Below, one piece after another: positions 44,110 to 53,065 of a DNA stretch of 64,000 nucleotides. Position 1 is the stretch's first letter. Each line of letters starts with the position of its first letter. Made by a program: the position numbers and the translations under genes. The stretch is taken from positions 62,001 through 126,000 of the forward strand of contig NZ_JABVEC010000020.1 in the NCBI RefSeq assembly GCF_014323705.1. Reading direction: 5' to 3'. The DNA is from Actinomadura alba. GTDB lineage: Bacteria; Actinomycetota; Actinomycetes; Streptosporangiales; Streptosporangiaceae. The notes under the pieces are model-generated. The model searched no databases. It was not told the DNA's origin and saw only the letters and a program-made list of their open reading frames with translations.

Positions 44110-46137
44110 GTGGGCTCCTCCGAGAACATGCAATCCCCATCCGGTCAACGACAAGCGTCCTCTCACGAAACATCGGTCATCCATTCACAGCGGGCGACTA
44201 ACCGCTCCCGGCGGCGCATAAGGCGCCGGGTCTCGGTGCTGGTGGCCCTGGTAGCGGGCGCCGCCGTCGTCATCGCGAATGCGCCCATGGGCGGAACGAA
44301 CGGCACCATCAGAACTGACGACACGGTCCTGTCCTCGGCCCCGAAGTACGCCATCGGCCTGCAGCCGGCGAAGGACCCGGGACCCTTCCCGGAGAGCGTC
44401 ACACCGACGACTCGCACCATCACGATCGCTGGTGTGCGTGACGGTGAAAGCGAATTCGACGTCGTCAGGTACAGCCAGGTGCAGCCGAAGACACCTGGGC
44501 AAATGGACTTCGACCACTTCCACACCGGCATCGAGATCCCGTGGTGGCTGCGCAAGTGGGCCCATGAGCGTCCTGACCTCGTCGACCTGTACATCGTCGG
44601 GGAGAGCTTCAGCGGTCAGCCGATCTACCAGCTGACCATCACGGACAAGTCCACCGGTGCCGACACCGACAAGCCGGCCGCCTTCTTCGAAGGAAATCGG
44701 CATTCCGGCGAAGTGTCCTCAGCCGAGAGTTCGCTGTGGCTCGCTCACCATTTGATCACACAGGCCGGCAAGGACAAAAAGGTCGACAAACTGCTCGCCG
44801 AAAAGGCCTTCTACATACGGCCGGTCAACAATCCGGACGGGCACGACCTGTACCTCTACACCGCTCAGACGAACCGGTCGACGGTGCGGCCGTATGACAA
44901 CGACGGGGACGGCAAGATCGACGAGGACCCCGGCGAGGATCTCAACCGGGACGGATACCTGAGCCAGATGCGCCAGTACGTCGGGGCAGGCAAGGGAACG
45001 CACGTGATCGACGAGCGTGACCCGGCCAAGAACACCATGCAGAACGTCGGCGCCGGTAAGGGTGACCACCTCATGTTCTCCGAGGGGGTGGACAACGACG
45101 GTAACGGTGGCTACAACGAGGACGGTGTCGGCGGGCTCGACCTGCACCGCAACTATCCCTACAACTGGCACGTGATGCCGGAGGCCGACGAGACGGGGCG
45201 GAACCTGACCCAGGGCGGTGCCGGCGAGTATCCGTTGTCGGAGCCGGAGACCCGCCATGTGTACAACTGGCTGATGTCGCACACCAACATCGGGGTGGTG
45301 AACAGCATGGACACGCGGGTGCCCATGCACCTGCGGGGCCCCTCAACGTGTGACCCGACCGAGTGCATGTACACGGGCGACCGCAAACTGTACGAGCACT
45401 TCGACAAGGCAGGCGCCGGGTTCACTGGCTACCGGTATACCGGCAGTGTCTATATCGACTACGCCACCCGCAACGGCGGTGACCCCGAGCCGCTGTTCGG
45501 TCACGGGCCCGACTTCGGATACTTCCAGTACGGCGCGATCTGGTACGGCGACGAACTATGGAACGGCGGCGACTTCACCGACTACGACGGCGATGACAGA
45601 TTCGCCGACTGGGAGCGATCAAGGTGGTGCGCCGAGAACGGCCGTACCAACTGCTTCCTGCCGTGGACCACGTTCCAGCACCCGAAGCTCGGCAAAGTCG
45701 AGATCGGCGGGATCAACCCGAAGTTCTGGTCGCAGAACCCGTCACCGGATCTGATCGGTAAGTGGGCTGCGAACCAGGCGCGTTTCAACCTCTACCTGTC
45801 CGAGTCGCTGCCGCAGGTGAAGCTCTCGCAGGTGAATGTCAAGGCGCTCAGGGGCGGCCAGAGTGACGGTGCGACGCACGAGATCGCGGCCACGGTCACG
45901 AACACGGGCCGCATCCCCACCGCGCTGGAGCAGGCGAAGGAAATCAAGATCGTCGCCCCTGACACCGTCGAGGTCGAAGGCGCGAGGGTCGTCGGTGGAG
46001 CTCCAGAGTTCTACCTGGATGGTGGGAGGACAGAGAAGGTGAAGCTCCGGGTGATCAAGGCGGACGCCGACACGATCACTGTGAAGGCCGTCAGTGTTCG
46101 CGGAGGTCTGTCCTCCGCGCCGGCACGTCTGAGCTGA
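44110..46137 (+). CDS. Secreted M14-family zinc carboxypeptidase
   Basis: GTG 44110 follows AGGAG. The 675-residue product has a basic start and one hydrophobic segment (VSVLVALVAGAAVVIANAP, about 41-59), either a signal peptide or an anchor. The zinc site starts at EGNRHSGE (His198, Glu201) and the fold continues YIRPVNNPDGHDLY and DLHRNYPYNW. An acidic calcium-like stretch (DNDGDGKIDEDPGEDLNRDG) is typical of large bacterial M14 members. The last 130 residues form a beta-domain (VTNTGRIPTALEQAKEI) like CARDB/FN3. It releases C-terminal residues from peptides outside the cell. Confidence 0.88.
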   Translation: MGSSENMQSPSGQRQASSHETSVIHSQRATNRSRRRIRRRVSVLVALVAGAAVVIANAPMGGTNGTIRTDDTVLSSAPKYAIGLQPAKDPGPFPESVTPTTRTITIAGVRDGESEFDVVRYSQVQPKTPGQMDFDHFHTGIEIPWWLRKWAHERPDLVDLYIVGESFSGQPIYQLTITDKSTGADTDKPAAFFEGNRHSGEVSSAESSLWLAHHLITQAGKDKKVDKLLAEKAFYIRPVNNPDGHDLYLYTAQTNRSTVRPYDNDGDGKIDEDPGEDLNRDGYLSQMRQYVGAGKGTHVIDERDPAKNTMQNVGAGKGDHLMFSEGVDNDGNGGYNEDGVGGLDLHRNYPYNWHVMPEADETGRNLTQGGAGEYPLSEPETRHVYNWLMSHTNIGVVNSMDTRVPMHLRGPSTCDPTECMYTGDRKLYEHFDKAGAGFTGYRYTGSVYIDYATRNGGDPEPLFGHGPDFGYFQYGAIWYGDELWNGGDFTDYDGDDRFADWERSRWCAENGRTNCFLPWTTFQHPKLGKVEIGGINPKFWSQNPSPDLIGKWAANQARFNLYLSESLPQVKLSQVNVKALRGGQSDGATHEIAATVTNTGRIPTALEQAKEIKIVAPDTVEVEGARVVGGAPEFYLDGGRTEKVKLRVIKADADTITVKAVSVRGGLSSAPARLS

Positions 46138-46148
46138 CCTCCTGGCAG

Positions 46149-46192
46149 TACGCCGTCCGATGCGTTTCCGCGGAAACGCATCGGACGGCGTA
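46149..46192. terminator. Perfect 44-base palindrome, bidirectional terminator
   Basis: Bases 46149-46192 are a perfect palindrome with 22-base arms meeting at CGCG (46169-46172). It lies 11 bases past the M14 stop and 40 bases past the minus-strand S8 stop, so it serves both converging genes. Confidence 0.85.
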
Positions 46193-46232
46193 CGAGCAAG
46201 GCTCTTTATGAGCGGGATCCTGACTCAGGTCA

Positions 46233-48434
46233 CTAGCGCATGACGGTCAGCGTCACGCTGTTGTTCTTGTAGGACACCCTGAACTGGTGGCCCTTCGCGT
46301 GCACGACATCCCCTTCGCTCAGCGAGTGGAAGCTGCCACTGATCGACTTGCCACTCATGATCGTCAGCACGGTGCCCCGGGTCAGCGTTCCGTTCACATC
46401 GATGTCCAGCTTCCCGTCCAACACCAGATCACCGGTGGCCCGCACGCTCGTGTAGTCGTTGCCGCCGGAGATGGTGACGGCGAGGTCACCCTTCCGGCCG
46501 ATGCGCACGTCCCCTCCAACGTTCAGGACATTGCCGGGAACGACGTGCTGATCGGCGGCGTCCCGCGCTTCTCTGGGCGCGACACCGGGCTGCAGTACGC
46601 CGTCGCCGATGTTGACGTCGTTGGCCACGCTGCCGCTGCCACCGAGCGTCCCGCCGCGCACATCGATGGGGCTGGCGTGCGAGCCGACGATGGACAGCTT
46701 GCCGTCGAGGACCGTGCTCGTCCCGTGCCAGGTCTCGTTGCCGGCGAGGAAGAGAGTTCCGTTGCCACGCTTGGTGAGGCTGCCCTCGTAGACGCGGGCG
46801 TTGCGGGCCTTCTCACGCCGGGTACCGGTGGCGTAGTCCGACTTGTCGGCATCGCTCGCGTTGGCGGGCAGCCCGTGTGTCCAGCCCTTTTCGACCTTGG
46901 TCGCTTCCCAGGCGGCCGCCTCGGCGGCATCCTCCTGCCGGCGCGCCTGGATGGCGACGTCGGAGATGTCGTTGGACCACACGTCGCTGCGCCCCTGCGT
47001 GTCGACCCGGAACGGCCCCACGAGCTGGCCCGGGCCGTTCATGGCCTCCCGCAGGCTGACCGTGTGCCAGCCGTTGCGCTTGTCGGGAACCTGCACGACC
47101 TGGCCACGGGTGGGGTTCGCAACGGCGTTGCCGCCCGCGTCGCTGATCGTGTTGTTCTGCCGGCCGGTCGTGAACATCGTGTAGAGCGCCTGCTCGTTGG
47201 TCATGTACGGGAAGCGCTGCATGATCAACGACAGCGCGGCCGCCGAGTGCGGCCCGGCCATCGACGTCCCCGACGCGGCCCTGTAACGCGGCTGCGGTAC
47301 GCCGTCGACGAGCTCCACCCACGTGCTGTTGATCAGCCTGCTCGGCGCAGTGACGCAGGACCACTTCGCGACACCGCACTGGTTGAACTCCTGCTGCCCC
47401 GGGACCAGCACCGAACCGTCGGCGTTGAACGTGCGCCCGATGTTGGGATTGATTCCCGACGTGGTGTACCAGCGACCCTCCAGGTCAGGCCGGAAGTACG
47501 GCGTGGCGGCCCGCGCCGTCGGGTTCGCGACGCCGGCGTTACCGGCGGTGAACTGGAGGATCTTGCCGGTCCGCGCGACCTCGATGGCGCCGTTCAGCCA
47601 ATGCACGGTGTTGCCGTTCGCATCGGCGACGCCATCTGGAGTCGACAGGTAACGCCACGCCGCGTTCAGGCCAAAGGTGTTCGGGCTACCAGGCGGCGGC
47701 TCCAGCGTGTTGTAGTTCTCCGTGGATGGCGCGCTGCCCCAGCTGCTGGTGATGAGCCGGATGGGCTTGCCGTTCGCCGTCTCCGCCTTGCTCACCGACC
47801 GGTACACGTTGGCCAGATAGGCGTTGTCCGGCGTCTGTGCGGCGGTCGCGTTCGGCGGCACCAGTCCGTAGAACACGCCATCCGTCTTGTGGGTGTTGCC
47901 GCTGTACGCGTTGGCGTTGAACGCGACGCCATGCATGTTGGCCTCAGGCCCGCCCGGCTGCGTTTCGCCGACGCCGTCGCGGCTCGCGGCCACAGTCCCG
48001 CTGACATGCGTGCCATGACTGTCGTTGAACGCCGGGTCGTAGAAACCCGATGTGGGCCCGGTCTCGCCGCCCTGGGCTGTCACCGAGAAGAAGCGATCTC
48101 CGGTCGCGTAGTTCGTGTCGAGGCTTCCGTGCTCTCGCACGTGCCCGGCGAAGACGCCCGAGTCGACGATGCCGATGTTCATCCCGGTGCCGGCATAGCC
48201 GTCGGCGTAAGCGAACTCCGCTCCGATCGACACCAGGCCGGCATCCCGGTTGAACTCAGCGGTCCGCCAACTCGCCGGGTCGCCGAGGCGGCCGGGATCT
48301 CCCACATAGGACGTGATGCGCGGCTGCGCCTCCGGCGACCGCGCCAGCGCCGGTTGCGCGACGACGCAGGGCACCACCACTACCAACGTCAGCGCCGCGA
48401 CCCGCGCCGTCTTCCTGTGCTTCCTGACTGGCAC
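46233..48434 (-). CDS. Secreted S8 (subtilisin) protease with autotransporter-like beta-helix repeat
   Basis: I chose GTG 48434, after GGAGGAGG. The 733-residue product has a signal peptide (VAALTLVVVVPCVVAQPALA). The catalytic triad is Asp91 (IGIVDSGVF), His140 (DSHGTHVSGT) and Ser391 (GTSMAGPH). After about residue 560 comes LTKRGNGTLFLAGNETWHGT with VLDGKLSIVGSH and VRGGTLGGSGSV, the passenger-associated repeat of Gram-negative autotransporter proteases. No C-terminal beta-barrel follows; the protein ends NNSVTLTVMR. It is therefore a secreted protease that borrowed a passenger architecture. Confidence 0.88.
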   Translation of the reverse strand: MPVRKHRKTARVAALTLVVVVPCVVAQPALARSPEAQPRITSYVGDPGRLGDPASWRTAEFNRDAGLVSIGAEFAYADGYAGTGMNIGIVDSGVFAGHVREHGSLDTNYATGDRFFSVTAQGGETGPTSGFYDPAFNDSHGTHVSGTVAASRDGVGETQPGGPEANMHGVAFNANAYSGNTHKTDGVFYGLVPPNATAAQTPDNAYLANVYRSVSKAETANGKPIRLITSSWGSAPSTENYNTLEPPPGSPNTFGLNAAWRYLSTPDGVADANGNTVHWLNGAIEVARTGKILQFTAGNAGVANPTARAATPYFRPDLEGRWYTTSGINPNIGRTFNADGSVLVPGQQEFNQCGVAKWSCVTAPSRLINSTWVELVDGVPQPRYRAASGTSMAGPHSAAALSLIMQRFPYMTNEQALYTMFTTGRQNNTISDAGGNAVANPTRGQVVQVPDKRNGWHTVSLREAMNGPGQLVGPFRVDTQGRSDVWSNDISDVAIQARRQEDAAEAAAWEATKVEKGWTHGLPANASDADKSDYATGTRREKARNARVYEGSLTKRGNGTLFLAGNETWHGTSTVLDGKLSIVGSHASPIDVRGGTLGGSGSVANDVNIGDGVLQPGVAPREARDAADQHVVPGNVLNVGGDVRIGRKGDLAVTISGGNDYTSVRATGDLVLDGKLDIDVNGTLTRGTVLTIMSGKSISGSFHSLSEGDVVHAKGHQFRVSYKNNSVTLTVMR

Positions 48435-48800
48435 TCCAGCCTCCTCCAAGATCGATCGGAGCAAAAGGTATCTTCGCGTCCATATCGGATCAATAGGGTT
48501 GGCCAGAACCGGTTGAGCCTCCGGCATAGGAGGACGTCTCATCTGGTGAGGTCGAACACCGGTTGCATCTGCCGCCACGTGCAGCCCGACGTCGCCACGA
48601 ACGCGATGGGCCGCCGGCACCTGCCGATCGTCGTGTCTGTGCCGGCCCCCTCCCTGCGGCCGCGCCGGCTTGGGCGGTACGACTCTCTGGAACGACGAAA
48701 CGGTGTCCTGGTGGCTGTTGGAGGCGCCTTGCCCTCCTCCATGGGCGTGATCGCACCGACCAAGTGACCGCCCCCGGGCTGAACCGCCAGGATGCTCACC

Positions 48801-50402
48801 ATGTCGCTAAGATCCCGATTCGACAGACGCCGCTCCGGCGAAGAGCACGCCACCGACCTCGAGCAGGTCATCTCGGGTACTCGGCCGGAGGACGGCACCG
48901 GCGTGAACGACCTGGCCGAGATCCTCTTGCGTCATGACCGGACCGATGGCGCGGCCACGGGCCGTACCGCGCTCCGGCTGATAGCGCGCAACCCATCTCT
49001 GCTCCTGGCACTCGACCAAGCGGCCCGCGGCACGTTGTCCACGCCCTCGGCCGGGTGGGCCGACATCGCCCGCGACAGGCTGCAGGGCCGGACCGGTGGC
49101 GTCGTCGCCATGGCCCTCGCGTCTTCACACCGGGACGGCCGGGTCCGTGAGGCCGCGGTAGACACGCTGCTCGACTTCCGCCGGCCCGACCTGCTGCCGT
49201 ACGTGGCACTGCGAGCCGCCGACTGGGTGCCCCAGGTGCGCGACCACGCGCGGGCCGGGCTTGCCCTGGCCCTGGACGAGCCGTCGGCAAACACACTGGA
49301 ACTCCTCATCCCGGTGACGTTGCGCCTCGCGGACCGGCTGCGCGGACACTTCGCACATCGTCAGGTCACCTCCGTGCTGATGGCCGCTCCCCCTTCTCTG
49401 CTCCATGCCGTCATGGATTCGGTCCGCGGCCGGGCCCGCCGCCTCGTGTTCGACTGCGCCGTGACCACCGGCGCACTCTCCCAGCCCGAGTTGCTGAAGA
49501 TCGCGCTCAGTGATCCAGAGTGGCGGATACGGGTCCAGGCCGCCGAGATCGTCGCTCGGGACGCGGTCTGGACCCGGCGCACCATGCCGCTGGAGAAACT
49601 CGCCCGCTCGTCCACGCCGCCGGTACGGGTGCTGGGCCTGACCGGCCTCGACCGGCTCGACCCGACGGCCTCCGCCGAAGAGCACCTCGCCGATGCCTCC
49701 GGGCTGGTCCGCGCCTTCGCCCGGGCCGTACACCAGCGGCAGGGCGGCAATTGCGCCGCCTTTTACCGCGGCCGACTCACCGCCGGTGCTGATCCGACCC
49801 CGGGTCTGCTTGCCGGACTCGGTGAGTGCGGTTCCCGCGCCGATGCCTGCGCAGTGGCGGCCTGGCTGGACCACCCGCTGGCCGCCGGCCGCCGTGAGGC
49901 CGTACGCGCGCTCGGCAGGCTCGGTGGCCTGCCCAAGGAGCGGGCGGTGGCGCTGCTGACGGATCCATCCGCAGCGGTCGTACGGGAGACGGCCGCAACG
50001 CTGCGCCCTCTGGCGAGCGGGTTGTCACCCGAGCCGCTCGAGGAACTGCTTCGCCACGCCGGCCGATTCCAGGTCCGGAGGGCCGCCTACACCGTACTGC
50101 GCGAGACCCGGGGATGGTCCCGGCTGCGTGCCGCGCTCATCGCGGCCGCCGACACGGATCCCGAACTCGCCCACCGGGGCTTCGTCGACGCCACCTGGTG
50201 GGCCCGGCGCGACGAGATCCAGCACGTGCCTGCGACTGCACTCCGCAAGGCCGATCTCGAGGAGCCGCTGCCCATGCTCACCGCAGAAGAGCACCACGCC
50301 CTTGCCGGCCTGGCCGCAGCGGCCGCTCCGGCCATGTCGCCGTACGCCCTGGACAAGCTCACCAGGCGCCTGGACGAGCATCTCGCGGCCAGAGCCCGCT
50401 GA
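48801..50402 (+). CDS. HEAT-repeat protein
   Basis: ATG 48801 has AGGA eight bases upstream; ATG 48792 is an alternative. The 533-residue product is a run of two-helix repeats of 30-35 residues, e.g. REAAVDTLLDFRRPDLLPYV, DPEWRIRVQAAEIVARDAVW, AGRREAVRALGRLGGLPKER and AVVRETAATLRPLASG. HEAT repeats form curved scaffolds for protein or DNA binding. There is no signal peptide. No catalytic domain is seen, and the neighbours give no clue to its partner. Confidence 0.75.
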   Translation: MSLRSRFDRRRSGEEHATDLEQVISGTRPEDGTGVNDLAEILLRHDRTDGAATGRTALRLIARNPSLLLALDQAARGTLSTPSAGWADIARDRLQGRTGGVVAMALASSHRDGRVREAAVDTLLDFRRPDLLPYVALRAADWVPQVRDHARAGLALALDEPSANTLELLIPVTLRLADRLRGHFAHRQVTSVLMAAPPSLLHAVMDSVRGRARRLVFDCAVTTGALSQPELLKIALSDPEWRIRVQAAEIVARDAVWTRRTMPLEKLARSSTPPVRVLGLTGLDRLDPTASAEEHLADASGLVRAFARAVHQRQGGNCAAFYRGRLTAGADPTPGLLAGLGECGSRADACAVAAWLDHPLAAGRREAVRALGRLGGLPKERAVALLTDPSAAVVRETAATLRPLASGLSPEPLEELLRHAGRFQVRRAAYTVLRETRGWSRLRAALIAAADTDPELAHRGFVDATWWARRDEIQHVPATALRKADLEEPLPMLTAEEHHALAGLAAAAAPAMSPYALDKLTRRLDEHLAARAR

Positions 50403-50458
50403 CCGGCCAGACGCTCGCCGGGGCCTGCCACGCCTTCCGGCGATCAGGCCGCTGGCTG

Positions 50459-50497
50459 GGTGGCGGCACGATCCGGGGGTGTGGCCGTGCCGCCACC
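50459..50497. terminator. Hairpin between convergent genes
   Basis: GGTGGCGGCAC (50459-50469) pairs with GTGCCGCCACC (50487-50497), 11 bp with a 17-base loop, between the HEAT-repeat gene and the DHA2 transporter gene. Confidence 0.6.
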
Positions 50498-50565
50498 GCT
50501 GGTCCGGTCTTCCCCTACCGAACGAGAAGTGCGCGCGCCGTCCGCGCCTTCCGGCACGCGCGCGT

Positions 50566-52029
50566 TCAGGGGACGCTTGTCAAGCAGTCTGCTACCGGCG
50601 CCGCGGGTTTGGTCCGCCGCAGGGCCAGGAACAGGGCGCTGCCCGCCGCCAGGAGCGCGACGGCCGCCAGCGCCCAGCCGGTGCCGTACTCGGCCTGCCG
50701 GGTCGAGCCGCTGTCGTGGGCGATGGTGAGGAACAGCGTGCCCACCGTCGCCACACCGATGACCTGGCCGAGTTGCATCACCGTGAGCAGCAGGCCACTG
50801 CCGTCGGCGGCGTCGGAGACCGGCACGTGCTGCAGCGCGACCGTGATGATGATGGGCATCACGCCGAGCCCCAGGCCGATCATCGCAGTCAGGAGTTCGT
50901 ACGGCACACCGCCGCCGGCCAGCGGCCCGACGCACAGGTACGCCGCCGCGGCGACCGTGAATCCGGCCGGGATCAGCCGGGGGTGCCAGTGGGCCGGCAG
51001 CCGTTGCCAGTTCAGACCGACCAGCGCGAACGCGGCGACGCACGGGATGAACGCCAGTCCGGACTCAAGAGGGCTCAGCCGCAGGTCGCCCTGCAGATGC
51101 AGGGTCGTGGTGAACAGGAACGCACCCCACGTGCCCGGTCCGAGCAGGAGTGTGGCGGTGGCGGGGGCCAGTCCGGGCGCGCGCAACACCCGCCCCGAGA
51201 TCAGGGGCCGCCCGCCGCGGGCCGCGACGCGCCGTTCCACCGTGATGAAGACGCCGAAGAGCATGATGCCGGCGGCCAGGGACGCCGGGGTCCAGGCCGG
51301 CCAGCCCATCTCGTGTCCGAGGATCAGCGGCAGCACGAACAGCAGCACCGCCGGGGTGAACACGAGCAGTCCCTGCAGATCCAGGCCCGCGCCCCGGTGT
51401 CCCTTGTCGGCCGGCAGGACGCGCGGTCCGGCAGCCAGCAGCAGTATGCCGATCGGCACGTTCACCAGGAACACCGTCCGCCATCCGGCGCCGAACAGAT
51501 CGGCGCTCACGAGGAGCCCGCCCGCGACCTGGCCGACGACGACGCCACCCGCGATCACCGTCGAGTAGGCGCCCAGCGCCCTGGCCCGTGCGGCGCCGCT
51601 GAAGTTCCGCTGGATCATGCTCATCACCTGCGGTGTCATCAGCGCGGCACCGGCACCCTGCAGGAACCGGAAGACGATCAGAGTCCCGGTCGTCGGAGCC
51701 AGCCCGCACGCCAGCGAGCCGAGGGTGAAAACTGTGAGGCCGAGGTGGAACATCCGGCGATGCCCGGCGATGTCGCCCAGCCGCGCCCCGCTGATCAGGA
51801 GCACCGCGTAGGAGATCACGTATCCGGCGACGACCAGCTGCAACATGGCTCCGGAGGCGTGCAGATCCGCTCGCAGGGTCGGCAGTGCGACGTTGACTAT
51901 GTTGACGTCCAGGATGGCCATGAACTGGCCGAGAAGGACGATGGCGAGAATCAGTCCGCCGGACCCGCCCCGTTCCCTGGACGCGGGAACAGTCCGCCGC
52001 ATCTGGGTTGTCTGTGTCATCTGGGTCAT
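50566..52029 (-). CDS. DHA2-family MFS drug exporter
   Basis: From ATG 52029 the product has 487 residues with about 14 membrane helices. It has the DHA2 hallmarks LDVNIVNVALPTL (motif D1), a motif-A-like loop GARLGDIAGHRRMFHLGLTV and a motif-C-like stretch AYSTVIAGGVVVGQVAGGLL. It should export drugs or metabolites by proton antiport. It is divergent from an MmyB-type regulator, and two 19-bp direct repeats lie between them, so it is probably the regulator's target. Confidence 0.9.
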   Translation of the reverse strand: MTQMTQTTQMRRTVPASRERGGSGGLILAIVLLGQFMAILDVNIVNVALPTLRADLHASGAMLQLVVAGYVISYAVLLISGARLGDIAGHRRMFHLGLTVFTLGSLACGLAPTTGTLIVFRFLQGAGAALMTPQVMSMIQRNFSGAARARALGAYSTVIAGGVVVGQVAGGLLVSADLFGAGWRTVFLVNVPIGILLLAAGPRVLPADKGHRGAGLDLQGLLVFTPAVLLFVLPLILGHEMGWPAWTPASLAAGIMLFGVFITVERRVAARGGRPLISGRVLRAPGLAPATATLLLGPGTWGAFLFTTTLHLQGDLRLSPLESGLAFIPCVAAFALVGLNWQRLPAHWHPRLIPAGFTVAAAAYLCVGPLAGGGVPYELLTAMIGLGLGVMPIIITVALQHVPVSDAADGSGLLLTVMQLGQVIGVATVGTLFLTIAHDSGSTRQAEYGTGWALAAVALLAAGSALFLALRRTKPAAPVADCLTSVP

Positions 52030-52051
52030 GTGGATCAGCTTGCGGGCGAAT

Positions 52052-52093
52052 TGATACTGGTAACGAGAGCCCGCTGATACTGGTACCGAGAGC
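52052..52093. promoter_or_regulatory. Two 19-bp direct repeats, likely operator
   Basis: TGATACTGGTAACGAGAGC (52052-52070) and TGATACTGGTACCGAGAGC (52075-52093) differ at one base and are spaced 23 bases apart, about two helical turns. They lie between the divergent exporter and regulator genes, 23 bases before the exporter start. Confidence 0.75.
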
Positions 52094-52132
52094 ACCTGGC
52101 ATGTGAGGTCTCTGTCGTGCAGGGTGGGAGCC

Positions 52133-53044
52133 GTGACGATGACCCAGCCGAAGACCGGCACCCAGCCGAGGGCCGCCCTGAACGGACGGCGCAGCGGGCG
52201 GCGCCGGCCCGAGCTGGCGTCGTTCCTGCGCAGCCGCCGTGAGCGCATCACCCCCGAGGACGTGGGCATGCCGCCAGGGCCTCGTCGCCGCACCCCCGGG
52301 CTGCGCCGGGAGGAGGTCGCCCAGCTCGCCGGCGTCGGCGTGACCTGGTACACGTGGCTGGAGCAGGGACGGCCCATCAACGTCAGCACGCAGGTACTGG
52401 ACGCGGTGGCCCGCACGCTCCGGCTCGACGCCGCCGAGCGCGAGCACCTGTACCGCTTGGCCGACGTACCGGAGCCGCCGCCGGTGACGGACGAGACCCA
52501 CACCATGACGCAGGACATGCGCATGATCCTCGACAGTGTGGACCCGCTACCGGCGGCACTGGTCAACGCCCGTTCCGACGTACTCGCCTGGAACCAGGCC
52601 TACGCCGCGCTCTTTCCGGCTCTGGTGAACGCCCCTGTCGCCGAGCGAAACTCGGTCTGGTTCGTGTTCACGACGCCGTCCTGCTGCAATCCGATCCTGA
52701 ACCTGGAGGAACAGGCACCCGAGCAGGTGGCCATTTTCCGGTACCGGTACAGCCGACACCTGAGCGAGCCGGGATGGCAGGAGTTCATCCAGCGGCTGTG
52801 CACGGCCAGTCCCGAGTTCGCCCGACTGTGGGCCACCCACGACGTCGCTCCGCCCCGCCCGTGCGACAAGATCTTCCGCTATCCGGCGGTCGGCGACGTG
52901 GCGACGCGCACCACCAGCCTGGAGCTCGCGTCCGCCCCCGGCACCCGGATGGTCGTCTACATCCCGATCGACGACGAGAGCCGCGACCGCATCGCCCGCC
53001 TCCGTGATCACCCGGAGGCGGGCGCCATTCGCCACCGCCACTGA
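52133..53044 (+). CDS. XRE-type regulator with MmyB-like ligand-binding domain
   Basis: GTG 52133 has GGGTGGGAG upstream; ATG 52139 is possible. The 303-residue product has an N-terminal HTH: LASFLRSRRERITPEDVGMP, RRTPGLRREEVAQLAGVGVT and YTWLEQGRPINVSTQVLDAV. The C-terminal PAS-like MLTR domain has ALVNARSDVLAWNQAYAALF and SPEFARLWATHDV. Such regulators usually repress a divergent transporter or oxidoreductase gene until a ligand (often fatty-acid-like) binds. Confidence 0.9.
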   Translation: MTMTQPKTGTQPRAALNGRRSGRRRPELASFLRSRRERITPEDVGMPPGPRRRTPGLRREEVAQLAGVGVTWYTWLEQGRPINVSTQVLDAVARTLRLDAAEREHLYRLADVPEPPPVTDETHTMTQDMRMILDSVDPLPAALVNARSDVLAWNQAYAALFPALVNAPVAERNSVWFVFTTPSCCNPILNLEEQAPEQVAIFRYRYSRHLSEPGWQEFIQRLCTASPEFARLWATHDVAPPRPCDKIFRYPAVGDVATRTTSLELASAPGTRMVVYIPIDDESRDRIARLRDHPEAGAIRHRH

Positions 53045-53065
53045 TCCGGCCGGCACCCGCTTCGT

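Noticed and set aside
46287-48767. 826-codon plus-strand frame opposite the S8 protease gene
   Set aside because: Shadow of the protease gene: no start signal, no domains, and the minus strand has an intact catalytic triad.
50128-52077. Plus-strand frame opposite the DHA2 exporter
   Set aside because: Gln/Arg/His-rich text typical of an antisense frame; the exporter on the other strand has 14 helices and family motifs.
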